Assembly: GCA_944385365.1 (NCBI GenBank)
Contig: CALWWW010000008.1
Span: 1 to 64,000, forward strand
DNA: 64,000 bases
Direction of reading: 5' to 3'
Origin: an uncultured Oscillospiraceae bacterium
GTDB lineage: Bacteria > Bacillota > Clostridia > Oscillospirales > Oscillospiraceae
Shown: positions 32,474 through 41,694 of the stretch, piece by piece
How the letters are laid out: each line of letters begins with the position of its first letter
Position numbering within the stretch: position 1 is the stretch's first letter
The notes under the pieces: model-generated
The model's input: the letters and a program-made list of their open reading frames with translations, nothing else
What the model was told of the DNA's origin: nothing
Databases searched by the model: none
Made by a program: the position numbers and the translations under genes

Positions 32474-33351
32474 TCCGTCACCTCGTAGACCTCGGGGCCT
32501 TCCAATGTAAAGCGGCCGATTTTACAGCCGCGGTATTCGTCCAGCAGGACCTTGGCGGCCCGCTCCAAATCCACGTCGCCGCCGGAAATCCGGAAGCCCC
32601 GGCGTCTGCCCAATTCCTCCAGCAGTTCCCAGCCGGGCGCGTCGGCGGGGCAGTCCATTTTATACCGCTCCTTTAAATTCTGCGGGTAGCGCTGCCACAG
32701 CATTTCAATGAGGTGGCAGGCCAGCTCTTCCACATCCAGAACGCCGTCCTTGACCGCGCCGGTATAGGCCAGCATCATGCCCACGCGGGGGTCTTCAAAC
32801 TTGGGCCACAGGATACCCGGCGTGTCCAGGAGCAGCAGTTCCCGGTCCACGGATACCCACTGTTTGCCCCGTGTGACGCCGGGGCGGTTCTCCGCTTTCG
32901 CGCCCTTGCGGCCGGAAACCTGGTTGATAAACGTGGACTTGCCCACGTTGGGGATGCCCACCACCATGACCCGCAGACTGCGGCCCACCTGGCCCTTGTC
33001 CCGGTAGCGCTGTAATTTTTCCGCCAGCAGCTCCCGGACGGCGGGCTGGAACGCGGACACGCCCTTTTTGGATTTGCAGTCGGTCTGGATGGCCGCCAGT
33101 CCCTGGGCCCGGAACCACTCGGCCCACCGCTTGGTCTCCGCCGGGTCCGCCAGGTCCGTGCGGTTGAGAATCACCATCCGGGGTTTATTGCCGCAGATGG
33201 ATGCAATGTCCGGGTTGCGGCTGGAATAGGGAATGCGGGCGTCGAGAATCTCACAGACCGCGTCCACCAGTTTCAGGTCCTCTTCCATCTGCCGCCGGGT
33301 TTTCGTCATGTGGCCCGGATACCACTGGATATTCAGATTTTCCCGGTCCAT
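32470..33351 (-). CDS. rbgA: Ribosome biogenesis GTPase RbgA (YlqF)
   Basis: 293 residues. Circularly permuted GTPase for late 50S assembly: N-terminal QWYPGHMTK (9-17), G4 as NRTD (63-66), then G1 GIPNVGKST (132-140) and G3 DTPG (176-179), followed by an ANTAR-like C-terminal domain. The G4 motif has Arg where Lys is usual. It starts immediately after the lepB stop. Confidence 0.95.
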   Translation of the reverse strand: MDRENLNIQWYPGHMTKTRRQMEEDLKLVDAVCEILDARIPYSSRNPDIASICGNKPRMVILNRTDLADPAETKRWAEWFRAQGLAAIQTDCKSKKGVSAFQPAVRELLAEKLQRYRDKGQVGRSLRVMVVGIPNVGKSTFINQVSGRKGAKAENRPGVTRGKQWVSVDRELLLLDTPGILWPKFEDPRVGMMLAYTGAVKDGVLDVEELACHLIEMLWQRYPQNLKERYKMDCPADAPGWELLEELGRRRGFRISGGDVDLERAAKVLLDEYRGCKIGRFTLEGPEVYEVTE

Positions 33352-33996
33352 TCAGGAAACACCTCCGATTCTGCTCCAATCCCGCTTCTCCGTGTCCTCG
33401 TCGGCGCCGGGCAGCAGGATACAGAGGACCTTGCCCAAGACATCCCGCTCGTCCACCATGCCGATGGGGGCATAGCGGCTGTCGGAAGAGCCGTTGCGGT
33501 TGTCACCCAGGACAAAAATATGGCCCTCCGGCACGGTGACCGGGTACTCCAGCCCCTCGCCGATTTCCTGGAAGCTCACATAGGTGGGTTCATAGGTGTA
33601 GGGTTCGTCCAGGGCCTCGCCGTCCACATAGACGACGCCCGCGTTAAAATCGATATCCACCGTCTGCCCCTCCGTGGCAATGACCCGCTTGACAATGGGT
33701 TCGTCCTGGAATTCCTCGGCGGGCACCGTCATCACCACAATGTCCCCCGGCTCCGGGTCACCGCAGATGGTACTGCTGAGCAGGGCCAGGTAGTCACTGT
33801 GGTGCAGCGTCGGGTACATGGAGCTGCCGTCCACGCTGACCATACGGATGACAAAGACGAATACAATAGTCACGGCCACCAGCGTGTAGACCATGTCCCG
33901 CAGGAGCTGGTACAGCTCAAAGCCGCCGTTTTTTTCGTCTTTTTTGTTGGAATTTTCCGGCGTTTCCGCCGGGTGCTGCCGTGCTTCTTCGTTCAT
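33352..33996 (-). CDS. lepB: Signal peptidase I
   Basis: Membrane serine protease that removes signal peptides from exported proteins. 214 residues from MNEEARQH, with AGAAGG before this ATG. A charged cytosolic N-terminus (1-34), one membrane helix (about 37-52), nucleophile Ser59 in SSMYPT and general base Lys103 in VKRVIATEG, then the GDNRNGSSDSR box near 170-180. The next gene starts with no gap. A minus-strand TATAAT at 34083-34088 could be its -10 element. Confidence 0.94.
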   Translation of the reverse strand: MNEEARQHPAETPENSNKKDEKNGGFELYQLLRDMVYTLVAVTIVFVFVIRMVSVDGSSMYPTLHHSDYLALLSSTICGDPEPGDIVVMTVPAEEFQDEPIVKRVIATEGQTVDIDFNAGVVYVDGEALDEPYTYEPTYVSFQEIGEGLEYPVTVPEGHIFVLGDNRNGSSDSRYAPIGMVDERDVLGKVLCILLPGADEDTEKRDWSRIGGVS

Positions 33997-34171
33997 AAGG
34001 GCCTTCTTTCTATGGTCAGCCGCCAACGATTCACGCCGCGGCGATCTTTCCATGTTCCATTCGGCGCGTCGCGCCACTATTCATTATACACAGTCCCGGC
34101 ACATAAGAAAAGTCTCGGCCGGACTTTTTTACACATTGGTCATAAATGGTCATACTTTTCCAAACAGATGC

Positions 34172-34202
34172 AAAAAAGGAGGCCCGAAGGCCTCCTCTTT
34201 TT
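34172..34202 (-). terminator. rplS terminator
   Basis: Minus strand AAGAGGAGGCC / GGCCTCCTTTTTT around TTCGG, six bases after the rplS stop. Confidence 0.92.
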
Positions 34203-34207
34203 GAGAA

Positions 34208-34549
34208 TTACACCTTTTCCTTGACCTTGGCAGCCTTGCCCAGGCGGGAACGCAGGTAGTACAGCTTGGCGCGGCGCACCTTACCGTGGCGGACCACCTC
34301 GATCTTCTCCAGCAGGGGAGAATGCAGGGGGAACACCTTCTCGCAGCCCACGCCGTAGCTCAGACGGCGAACGGTGATGGTCTCTTCCAGACCGCCATGC
34401 TTCTTGGCAATGACAGTGCCTTCAAAAACCTGGATTCTCTCGCGGGAACCTTCCTTGATTTTGACATGAACGCGAACCGTATCGCCAACGCTGACCTGAG
34501 GAGCGTTTTCTTTCATGTACTGGTTGGCCAGAGCCTTCATCAGATCCAT
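34208..34549 (-). CDS. rplS: 50S ribosomal protein L19
   Basis: 113 residues, usual length, with the conserved [14 protein letters not shown] (about 22-35), FEGTVIAKK (about 42-50) and C-terminal [18 protein letters not shown]. Located at the interface of the ribosomal subunits. Perfect AAAGGAGG ribosome site. Preceded by a possible regulatory hairpin and followed by its own terminator, so transcribed singly. Confidence 0.97.
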   Translation of the reverse strand: MDLMKALANQYMKENAPQVSVGDTVRVHVKIKEGSRERIQVFEGTVIAKKHGGLEETITVRRLSYGVGCEKVFPLHSPLLEKIEVVRHGKVRRAKLYYLRSRLGKAAKVKEKV

Positions 34550-34589
34550 TTGTTTGTCCTCCTTTAATTTTGGACGTTCTTACCGCAGG

Positions 34590-34635
34590 GAATGCCGCAG
34601 CACTTCTTGTGCCGGCAGCGGCAGAGGACGCATCC
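34590..34635 (-). promoter_or_regulatory. Candidate L19 mRNA leader hairpin
   Basis: About 40 bases before rplS the minus strand holds GCCGC...GCGGC with an inner CGGCAC/GTGC pair, located where Firmicutes L19 leaders act in feedback control. The match is by position and shape only. Confidence 0.35.
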
Positions 34636-34692
34636 ATTCACAGACTAACAAATGATATCACAGACTTCCGGAAAAAGCAAGGGGAAATTCAC

Positions 34693-35883
34693 CTATTTCA
34701 TAAAATTCCGCAATGCTTCGCCCAGGAGCTTCACACCCTCGACAATGCGCTCATTTTCCATGGTGGAGTAGTTGAGGCGGAATGCCGAACACGGGGCCTG
34801 ATCGTCCACCATAAACGTACAGCCGGGAACGAAAACCACCTTTCGCTGGGCGCAGTACTGGGCCACTTCCCTGGTGTCGTAATCGCCGTGCATATCGCAC
34901 CAGACAAACAGGCCGCCCTTGGGCACCGTGTGGGTGATGGACTTGGGCAGATAGTCCTCGATGGCGTCCAGCATCACCTGACATTTGTCCCGATAAAGGA
35001 CCCGCATCTTGGCAATGGCCGCGTCGATATCGTAGCGTTTCAGATATTCGTAGGTCATCAGCTGGTTGAGGATGGGGGTATGGACGTCACAGGTCTGCTT
35101 GGAATCCACCATTTTTTGAATGAGGTCCTTGTGGCCCACGGCGTAGCCCACGCGGAGACCCGGCGACAGGACTTTAGAGAAGGAGTTGCAATAGAGGACG
35201 ATTCCCTCCCCGTCCATGGATTTATAGGTGGGCAGCTTTTCGCCGTCGAAGGTCAGTTCGCCGTAGGGATTGTCCTCGAGAATCACCACGCCGTACTGGG
35301 CGCAAAGGGCATAGACGGCCTTTCGTTTTTCATAGGAAGTGGTGATACCCGTGGGGTTGTGGAATGAGGGAATGGTATAGAACAGTTTGGCGTTGGGGTT
35401 GGCTTTCAGCGCCGCTTCCAGACCGGCCACATCGACGCCGTCGTCCTCCATCTTCACGCCCACCAGCTTGGCGCCGTAGGAGCGGAACGCGTTGAGCGCG
35501 CCCACAAAGGACGGTTCCTCCACGAGAACCACGTCGCCCTCGTCGCACATCACCTTCGTCAGCAGGTCCACGGCCTGCTGGCCGCCGGTGACGATGAACA
35601 GATCGTCGAAGTCCCGTCCGATGTTGTCATGGTCCCGCAGCCGCGCCGTCATCAATTCCCGGAACGGCGCGTACCCTCTGGGCGTGTTGTATTGCAGCGC
35701 CAGGGACGGCTGTTTCGTCAGCAGTTCCTGGGCAATCTCGCCCAGCTCCGCCGCCGGAAAGGTCTCCGTGGCCGGGTTGCCGCCAGCCAGGGAAATGACC
35801 GTGGGATCACCGGCGTACTTTAAAATCTCTTCGATGGCGGCCCCGCTGATCTGGCTGACCTTCTGGGAGAAGCGAAATTCCAT
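34693..35883 (-). CDS. PLP-dependent class I aminotransferase (LysN/2-aminoadipate type)
   Basis: 396 residues of fold type I. ISLAGGNPATETFP (about 31-44) and YNTPRGYAPFRE (about 64-75) are typical of the MocR-related aminotransferases; the PLP Lys is in SFSKVLSPGLRVGY at about 235, and FRLNYS near the end gives the carboxylate-binding Arg. Substrate is uncertain: relatives act on 2-aminoadipate, branched-chain or aromatic amino acids. No N-terminal DNA-binding domain. Appears monocistronic. A repeat block begins about 150 bp upstream of it. Confidence 0.85.
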   Translation of the reverse strand: MEFRFSQKVSQISGAAIEEILKYAGDPTVISLAGGNPATETFPAAELGEIAQELLTKQPSLALQYNTPRGYAPFRELMTARLRDHDNIGRDFDDLFIVTGGQQAVDLLTKVMCDEGDVVLVEEPSFVGALNAFRSYGAKLVGVKMEDDGVDVAGLEAALKANPNAKLFYTIPSFHNPTGITTSYEKRKAVYALCAQYGVVILEDNPYGELTFDGEKLPTYKSMDGEGIVLYCNSFSKVLSPGLRVGYAVGHKDLIQKMVDSKQTCDVHTPILNQLMTYEYLKRYDIDAAIAKMRVLYRDKCQVMLDAIEDYLPKSITHTVPKGGLFVWCDMHGDYDTREVAQYCAQRKVVFVPGCTFMVDDQAPCSAFRLNYSTMENERIVEGVKLLGEALRNFMK

Positions 35884-36036
35884 GACACATCCTCTTTTCT
35901 ATGGTAATAATTTAATTCATTATATTACGCAAGCAACAAAAGGTCAAGAGGAAAATATATTGTTGTTCGCCGTGCGGCGGTTCGGCAAAGTTTGATATGG
36001 CGGCCGGATTATGTTTGTGAGGACCGGTTGGTTCCA

Positions 36037-36530
36037 CTCCGTAGGTCGGGGGCTTGCCCCCGCCGTTGGCAGGGGGTTACGATTGCGCCGCAATGCACCG
36101 GACAACACGCCCGGTACCGCACGGCGGCACACGCAGGTGCCGCCCTACATACACAGACGAACTGCCGACATGGGACGTAGGGCGGGACCTATGTGTCCCG
36201 CCGCCGTGCTGCACTGCCGAGCACCACCGGCGTAGGGGCCGGCATCCCTGACGGCCCCGGATGGGGTGCGGTGTGGGCGCGTCAAGGATGCCGCGCCCTA
36301 CGGTGGGGTGTACAAAAAGGCCGCCGTCCACCACCCGCGATGGGGTGGGGACGGCGGCCTTACGGCTGACGCCGTGGGGATTGCGCCATCTGCGGATGGC
36401 GCTTTGAGACGATTGGGGAGTTCGCGCCGTGCGCGGCGCGGGTATTTCGCCCGCTGCGGCGGGCGACCGGGGACGCTGTCCCCTGGACCCCTGCGATTTT
36501 TTGAAAAAAATCGAGTAAAACTTTTATCTT
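36037..36530. repeat. Intergenic hairpin mosaic, block 4
   Basis: Lies between the aminotransferase promoter side and the thrS 3' end, in inverted order relative to block 2. Modules: GTAGG-headed CGGGGGC hairpin (36041-36064), GGCGGCAC and GGCGGGAC hairpins (about 36123-36205), GTAGGG pair (36233-36303), long GC stem (36316-36363), CGCA-loop stem (36388-36407), GAAA-tailed hairpins, GGGGAC/GTCCCC stem, and the AT palindrome (36499-36519), which ends 22 bp from the thrS stop. Bases 35884-36036 are AT-rich and probably hold the aminotransferase promoter. Confidence 0.85.
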
Positions 36531-36541
36531 TTTTCTGCTTT

Positions 36542-38338
36542 TTAGACGTTGCGGCCCTTGGTATCGATCTCTTCGCGGATACGCTTACCGAAGTCCGCCA
36601 CGCTCATGACGCCCTCGTCCACGCCCTTACGGGTCCGGACGGCAACCTGGCCGTTTTCGGCCTCCTTGTCGCCCACCACCAGCATAAAGGGCACCTTCTC
36701 CAGCTGGGCCTCGCGGATTTTCTTGCCGATCTTCTCGTTGCGGTCGTCCACTTCCACCCGGATGCCCAGAGCCTCCAGCTGCTTCTTGACCTCCCAAGCG
36801 TAATCGTTGGTCCGCTCGGTGATGGTCATAATGCGGGCCTGCTCAGGAGCCATCCACGTGGGCAGCGCGCCGGCGTACTCCTCAATCAGATAGGCCAGGG
36901 TACGCTCATAGCAGCCCAGAGAGGTACGGTGAATGATATAGGGGGTCTTCTTCTGGCCGTCGGTATCGGTGTACTCCATGCCGAACTGCTTGGCCAGGAG
37001 CATGTCGATCTGAATGGTGACCAGCGTATCCTCCTTGCCGTAGACATTCTTATACTGAATGTCCAGCTTGGGGCCGTAGAAAGCGGCCTCGTCGATGCCG
37101 ACGGTGTAGTTCACGTCCAGATCGTCAAGAATCTGGCCCATGACCCGCTGGGCTTCCTCCCACTGCTCCGGCGTGCCCTCATATTTATTGTTGGGGTTGG
37201 CCGGGTCCCACTGGGAGAAGCGGAACGTACACTTGTCCAGCAGGCCCACGGTGCCCAGGCAGTATTTGGCCAGGTCCAGGCAGCCCTTGAACTCCTCTTC
37301 CAGCTGCTCGGGACGCAGGACCAGGTGGCCCTCGGAGATGGTGAACTGACGGACACGGATCAAACCGTGCATCTCACCGGAATCCTCATTGCGGAACAGA
37401 GTGGAGGTCTCACCCAGACGCATGGGCAGATCGCGGTAGGAACGGGCCCGATTCAGATAGACCTGATACTGGAAGGGGCAGGTCATGGGACGCAGGGCGA
37501 AGCACTCCTTGGTCTCGTCGTGGGGGTCGCCCAGGACAAACATGCCGTCCAGATAGTGGTCCCAGTGGCCGGAAATCTTATAGAGCTCCCGCTTTGCCAT
37601 CAAGGGGGTCTTGGTCAGCAGATAGCCGCGCTTCTGCTCCTCGTCCTCCACCCAGCGCTGCAGCTGCTGGATGACTCTCGCGCCCTTGGGCAGCAGCACC
37701 GGCAGGCCCTGGCCGATGACATCAACGGTGGTGAAGTATTCCAGCTCCCGGCCCAGCTTGTTGTGGTCCCGCTTGAGGGCCTCGGCCTGCTTGGCCAGAT
37801 ACTCGTCCAGCTCGTCCTTCTTGGGGAAGGCCACGCCGTAGATACGCTGGAGCATCTTCCGGTTGGAGTCGCCGCGCCAATACGCGCCGCAGCACTGGGT
37901 CAGCTTGATGGCGTTGCCCTTGATGCGGCCCGTGGAATCCAGATGGGGACCGGCGCACAGGTCGGTGAACTCGCCCTGCTTATAGAAAGAGATGTGGGCA
38001 TCCTCCGGCAGATCGTTGATCAGCTCCACCTTATAGGGCTCGCCCTGCTCCTCCATCAGCTTCAGCGCCTCGGCGCGGGGCAGCTCGAACCGCTCCAGCT
38101 TCAGCTTTTCCTTGCAGATTTTCCGCATTTCGGCCTCGATTTTCTCCAGGTCCTCCGGGGTGAAGGCCTTCTCGGAGTCCAGATCATAATAGAAGCCGTT
38201 GTCGATGGCGGGACCGATGGCCAGCTTCGTCTCGGGCCACAGGCGCTTGACAGCCTGGGCCATCACATGGGAACAGGTGTGCCAATAGGTCTTGCGGTAT
38301 TCCTCGTTTTCAAAGGTGTACAGGTTTTCTTCGGACAT
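36542..38338 (-). CDS. thrS: Threonyl-tRNA synthetase lacking the TGS domain
   Basis: Charges tRNA-Thr in the cytosol. 598 residues, about 40-60 short of the standard enzyme: the chain starts directly at the editing domain, with HTCSH (H20 and H24) as editing-site histidines, and there is no N-terminal TGS domain. Class II core is complete: motif 2 near LGETSTLFRNEDSGEMHG, zinc ligands in RPMTCPFQ and later His residues, and the C-terminal anticodon-binding domain (about 500-598). AAAGGAGGAA precedes the start. A T-box leader upstream gives control by uncharged tRNA-Thr. Confidence 0.95.
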   Translation of the reverse strand: MSEENLYTFENEEYRKTYWHTCSHVMAQAVKRLWPETKLAIGPAIDNGFYYDLDSEKAFTPEDLEKIEAEMRKICKEKLKLERFELPRAEALKLMEEQGEPYKVELINDLPEDAHISFYKQGEFTDLCAGPHLDSTGRIKGNAIKLTQCCGAYWRGDSNRKMLQRIYGVAFPKKDELDEYLAKQAEALKRDHNKLGRELEYFTTVDVIGQGLPVLLPKGARVIQQLQRWVEDEEQKRGYLLTKTPLMAKRELYKISGHWDHYLDGMFVLGDPHDETKECFALRPMTCPFQYQVYLNRARSYRDLPMRLGETSTLFRNEDSGEMHGLIRVRQFTISEGHLVLRPEQLEEEFKGCLDLAKYCLGTVGLLDKCTFRFSQWDPANPNNKYEGTPEQWEEAQRVMGQILDDLDVNYTVGIDEAAFYGPKLDIQYKNVYGKEDTLVTIQIDMLLAKQFGMEYTDTDGQKKTPYIIHRTSLGCYERTLAYLIEEYAGALPTWMAPEQARIMTITERTNDYAWEVKKQLEALGIRVEVDDRNEKIGKKIREAQLEKVPFMLVVGDKEAENGQVAVRTRKGVDEGVMSVADFGKRIREEIDTKGRNV

Positions 38339-38632
38339 GTGGGGTTCCTCCTTTTTTAATTGAGGGGCAAAAGAAAAATCCCGCCCCTGACTGTGATCAG
38401 GGGTGGGATACAAAGTCGTATTCCACGGTTCCACCCTGCTTGCGCCCCACAGGACGCCGCTCATTGGCCGCTGTAACGGGCGGTCCCGTCCCGCTTACTG
38501 CTCTGAAAAGAGGTTCAGCCGGGCAGCTCGGAAGTGGTGGGCCTTCGTCCATAAAACAGGACCCTTTCACCATCCGGGCCCCTCTCTGGGTTTCTGGGAA
38601 CGACGCGCGTCTTCGTCAACGCCATTTTGTCA
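38339..38632 (-). ncRNA. T-box leader of thrS
   Basis: Minus-strand leader of about 290 nt. It carries the T-box sequence AGGGTGGAACCGTG at 38437-38424, followed by a terminator (38409-38373) that can compete with the antiterminator. Upstream, AGAGAGGGGCCCGGATGGTG resembles the Stem I distal region, and CACCACTTCCGAGC offers ACC or ACU as a threonine specifier. Uncharged tRNA-Thr should promote read-through into thrS. Exact stem borders are not resolved. Confidence 0.9.
38373..38409 (-). terminator. T-box-controlled terminator before thrS
   Basis: Minus strand ATCCCACCCCTGA / TCAGGGGCGGGAT hairpin (G-U and one mismatch) followed by TTTTTCTT. Confidence 0.88.
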
Positions 38633-38637
38633 TCCCT

Positions 38638-38666
38638 ACTCTAGCACAGCCCACGGCAAATGTCAA
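38638..38666 (-). promoter_or_regulatory. thrS T-box promoter
   Basis: Minus strand TTGACA, 17-bp spacer, TAGAGT, immediately before the T-box leader. The 160 bp between this and the yabE promoter are AT-rich and show no gene. Confidence 0.75.
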
Positions 38667-38827
38667 TTACCATTTGCTGCTGTCATTATGTTAACTCTTT
38701 TGTAACAGTATTCATTTTTAACGAAGCTTTAACGGGAAATTTTCGCATATATGCAAAATAACAGATGTAACCTGTGTTTACATAAATTCTAAAAAATTCA
38801 GAAAATAATGCACTTTTCCTCGAAAAC

Positions 38828-38855
38828 TTGACAAAATTGAATTTCCCGTTATAAT
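38828..38855 (+). promoter_or_regulatory. Promoter of the yabE-like gene
   Basis: TTGACA, 16-bp spacer, TATAAT, leaving a leader of about 90 nt. No ydaO (c-di-AMP) riboswitch signature is visible in that leader, unlike yabE of Bacillus. Confidence 0.85.
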
Positions 38856-38952
38856 ACATACCTGTCGTGCATATGATTACAAAAAGTTACAGCTTGTAAA
38901 CTATCGTTATTTATTCAACAAGAGTATACAGGCTGCAAAAGGAGGTATCCCA

Positions 38953-39993
38953 ATGCACTACAGTACCTACTCCCTGCTGCACCGCCATTCCCCCTTGCAG
39001 CGTCTGGCCTCCGCCGTGGTGACCACGGCCCTGACGGCTTCGGCGCTGATGATTCCGGCGGCAGCCCAGAGTACCTACGTGATTCACGACCGGGACGAGG
39101 TCATCGTCCACACCACCTTCACCCGGGACCCGGACGCGGTCCTGCAGGAAGCCGGTGTGATGTTGGGCCGGTCCGATGTCTATACCGCCGCCCAGGGGGC
39201 CGACGGCCTGGATCTGACGGTGCTGCGCCGTCAGACGGTCCATCTGGTGGCCGACGGGCAGGTTCTCACCCTGGCCACCTACGGCGAGCCCGTCTCCCAG
39301 GTGCTGGACGCCGTAGGCGTCACCCTGGACAGCGACGACAAGATTTCCGTCCCCCTGGACACCCCCACGGAAACCGGTATGACCATCGTCGTCACCCGCG
39401 TCGAAACCAAAACCCTCACCTATGAGGAAACCGTCCCCGCTGGGGAGCAGGTGTTCCACAACAACGTTCTCCAGCCCGGCCAGGAAACCGTGCTGGAAGA
39501 GGGCAGCGACGGTATGCAGACCGTCACCGCCAATGTCACCTATGAAAACGGCGTGGAGGTGAGCCGCACGGTCACCAATACCACCGTGACCACCGAGGCC
39601 AAGGACCGCATTGTCATCCGCGGCGCGGAAAGCGCCGCCATGCCCACCGACGCCGAGGGCAACGCCATTATCACCGCCGGCGGTGAAGTGCTGGAATATG
39701 AACGGGTCATCAACGGCAAGGCCACGGCCTACAACTGTCCCGGCTATGTGGGCCACACGGCCTCCGGCACCGTGGCCGAGGTGGGCAAGGTGGCCGTGGA
39801 CCCCAGCGTGATTCCCCTGGGCTCCAAATTGTACATTGTCTCCCAGGACGGCCAGTACGTCTACGGCTACTGCATCGCCGAGGACACCGGCGGCCTCATC
39901 AAGGGCAACAAGGTGGACCTCTATTTCAGCACCTGGGATGAATGCATCCAGTTCGGCTACCGGCCTGTGACCATCTATGTGGTGGAAGAATAA
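38953..39993 (+). CDS. YabE-like cell-wall protein with DUF348, G5 and 3D domains
   Basis: 346 residues, exported. N-terminal membrane/signal helix at about 18-39. Then two DUF348 repeats (about 41-150, each with VLxEAG or VLDAVG), a G5 domain (about 150-225, PAGEQVFHNN and GSDGMQTVTANVTY), and a C-terminal 3D domain (about 255-346) with the Asp-containing DPSVIPLGSKLYI and EDTGGLIKGNKVDLYF. 3D domains are found in lytic transglycosylase-type wall enzymes; the Asp residues expected for activity are present. AAAGGAGG precedes the ATG. The yabE-ksgA neighbourhood is conserved in Firmicutes; rnmV, usually between them, is absent. Confidence 0.93.
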   Translation: MHYSTYSLLHRHSPLQRLASAVVTTALTASALMIPAAAQSTYVIHDRDEVIVHTTFTRDPDAVLQEAGVMLGRSDVYTAAQGADGLDLTVLRRQTVHLVADGQVLTLATYGEPVSQVLDAVGVTLDSDDKISVPLDTPTETGMTIVVTRVETKTLTYEETVPAGEQVFHNNVLQPGQETVLEEGSDGMQTVTANVTYENGVEVSRTVTNTTVTTEAKDRIVIRGAESAAMPTDAEGNAIITAGGEVLEYERVINGKATAYNCPGYVGHTASGTVAEVGKVAVDPSVIPLGSKLYIVSQDGQYVYGYCIAEDTGGLIKGNKVDLYFSTWDECIQFGYRPVTIYVVEE

Positions 39994-39999
39994 AAATTG

Positions 40000-40050
40000 A
40001 AAAATCGTCCGTTGTCTGGTACACTATCCATGACAACGGACGATTTTTTA
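40000..40050 (+). terminator. Terminator between the yabE-like gene and ksgA
   Basis: 17-bp perfect stem AAAAATCGTCCGTTGTC and complement with a 15-nt loop, ending in T6. Seven bases after the yabE-like stop. Confidence 0.9.
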
Positions 40051-40115
40051 TGACGGCAGCACCGTGCCTTTTCGGTTCTGCTTCTATATTATATAGTATA
40101 TCACGGAGGATCACC

Positions 40116-40976
40116 ATGGACCTTTGCAATATCAACGACATCAAGGAGCTGCTGCACCGCCACGGCTTCCGGTTCTCCAAGGCCAAGGGCCAGAATTTTC
40201 TGACCCAGGGCTGGGTGCCACGGCAGATCGTGGAAGCCGCCGGCATCGACGAGACCTGCGGCGTTCTGGAGGTGGGCCCCGGCATCGGCCCCCTGACGGA
40301 ACAGCTGTGTCTCAACGCCGGAAAAGTCCTGGCCGTGGAGGTGGACCGGACGTTGCAGCCCATTCTGGCTGAAACGTTGGGCCGCTTCGACAATCTGCGC
40401 ATTCAGTTTGACGACGTGCTCAAGCAGGACATTGCCAAACTGGTGCGGGAGGAATTTCCCGGTCTGCGGCCCATGGCCTGTGCCAACCTACCTTATTATA
40501 TTACGTCGCCCGTGCTGGCCGCCCTGCTGGAAAGCCGCGCCTTTGAAGCGGTCACGGTCATGGTTCAAAAGGAAGTGGCCCAGCGCATCTGTTCCAAGGC
40601 GGGCAGCGGCAATTACGGCGCGTTCAGCGTCTTCTGTCAATACTACGCCCAGCCGGAACTGCTCTTCGACGTGCCGCCCTCCTGCTTTATCCCCCAGCCC
40701 AAGGTTATGTCTGCCATTCTCAAACTGACCATGCGGACGGAGCCTCCCTGCCACATTGAGGACGAAGCCCTCTTTTTCCGGGTGGTCCGGGCCAGCTTCG
40801 CCCAGCGGCGCAAAACGCTGCTCAACGGTCTGTCCAGCGGCTTCTCCAATCTCAGCAAGGAACAGCTTGCCGGGGTCATCGAGGCGTGCGGCCTGCCCGC
40901 CAATGTCCGGGGTGAGACGCTGGAAATTGAGGGCTTCGCCGCCATCGCCAACGAAATTTATAAATTGCTGCACTGA
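40116..40976 (+). CDS. rsmA: 16S rRNA dimethyladenosine transferase (KsgA)
   Basis: Dimethylates two adjacent adenines in helix 45 of 16S rRNA in 30S assembly. 286 residues from the ATG preceded by CGGAGGA; upstream in-frame sequence belongs to the terminator region. KGQNFL near 24-29, SAM motif EVGPGIGPLT (52-61), and catalytic NLPYYITSP near 125-133. Its last 19 bases overlap the end of the convergent sfsA gene. Confidence 0.95.
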   Translation: MDLCNINDIKELLHRHGFRFSKAKGQNFLTQGWVPRQIVEAAGIDETCGVLEVGPGIGPLTEQLCLNAGKVLAVEVDRTLQPILAETLGRFDNLRIQFDDVLKQDIAKLVREEFPGLRPMACANLPYYITSPVLAALLESRAFEAVTVMVQKEVAQRICSKAGSGNYGAFSVFCQYYAQPELLFDVPPSCFIPQPKVMSAILKLTMRTEPPCHIEDEALFFRVVRASFAQRRKTLLNGLSSGFSNLSKEQLAGVIEACGLPANVRGETLEIEGFAAIANEIYKLLH

Positions 40977-41662
40977 TCGGGCAGCACCACCGGCACAGGC
41001 CGGGCGGCGGTGATGGAATCGGGCGTCACATCGCATTCCACCGCCAGCAGCTGTACGCCCGCTTCCCGGGCCATCCACAATGCCTGTGCAAACGCCGGGT
41101 CCCGTTCCACATTGGGTTCCACACGGGAAATGCCCGCCATCTGGCAGACAAAGAGGATATAGGCCCCGTAGCCCTCCTCCACGGCCTGCCGCAGATGGTG
41201 GACATGCTTCGCGCCCCGTTCCGTGGGGGCGTCGGGGAACCGGGCCACACCGTCCTGTTCCAGCGTCACGCCCTTGACCTCCAGCAGACAGGGCCGCCCT
41301 CCGGCAATAAAATACCAGTCCAGCCGGGCGTCGCCGTAGCGATGCTCGGCTTTCTGCTGCTCCACAGGCACCCCCAGGCCGCCCTGCTGCATCCACTCCC
41401 CGGCCAGCCGGTTGGGAACCTGGGAATCGATGTTAAATAAGGTGTCGCCCTTGCGGACGGTGATGAGGGACCATTGGGTTTTGCGCTTTGGGTCGTCGTG
41501 GTAGGTGCACCAGACCTCCGCGCCGGGAATCAGAAGTTCTCCACAGCGGCCTGTGTTTTTCACATGGGCCACCACTTCCCTGCCGTCGATGACCACATGG
41601 GCCAGAAAGCGGTTGGGGCGGCGGAGAAAGACACCCTTGTGGATGTTGTCGTATATAATCAT
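40958..41662 (-). CDS. sfsA: SfsA-family DNA-binding/nuclease-like protein
   Basis: 234 residues from MIIYDNIHKG with GGGAGG before it. The family core includes RRPNRFLAHV (about 14-23), HVKNTGRCGELL (about 32-43), and the nuclease-like LLEVKGVTL region (about 130-138) after DARLDWY. SfsA was named for maltose-gene stimulation in E. coli; later ideas include a PD-(D/E)XK nuclease fold. The role here is unknown. Convergent with ksgA, overlapping by 19 bp. Confidence 0.93.
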   Translation of the reverse strand: MIIYDNIHKGVFLRRPNRFLAHVVIDGREVVAHVKNTGRCGELLIPGAEVWCTYHDDPKRKTQWSLITVRKGDTLFNIDSQVPNRLAGEWMQQGGLGVPVEQQKAEHRYGDARLDWYFIAGGRPCLLEVKGVTLEQDGVARFPDAPTERGAKHVHHLRQAVEEGYGAYILFVCQMAGISRVEPNVERDPAFAQALWMAREAGVQLLAVECDVTPDSITAARPVPVVLPDQCSNL

Positions 41663-41694
41663 AGGACCTCCCAGTTTTGCACAGTCCAAACGTT

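Noticed and set aside
38856-38952. ydaO/c-di-AMP riboswitch before the yabE-like gene
   Set aside because: The leader is only about 90 nt and lacks the expected conserved blocks.
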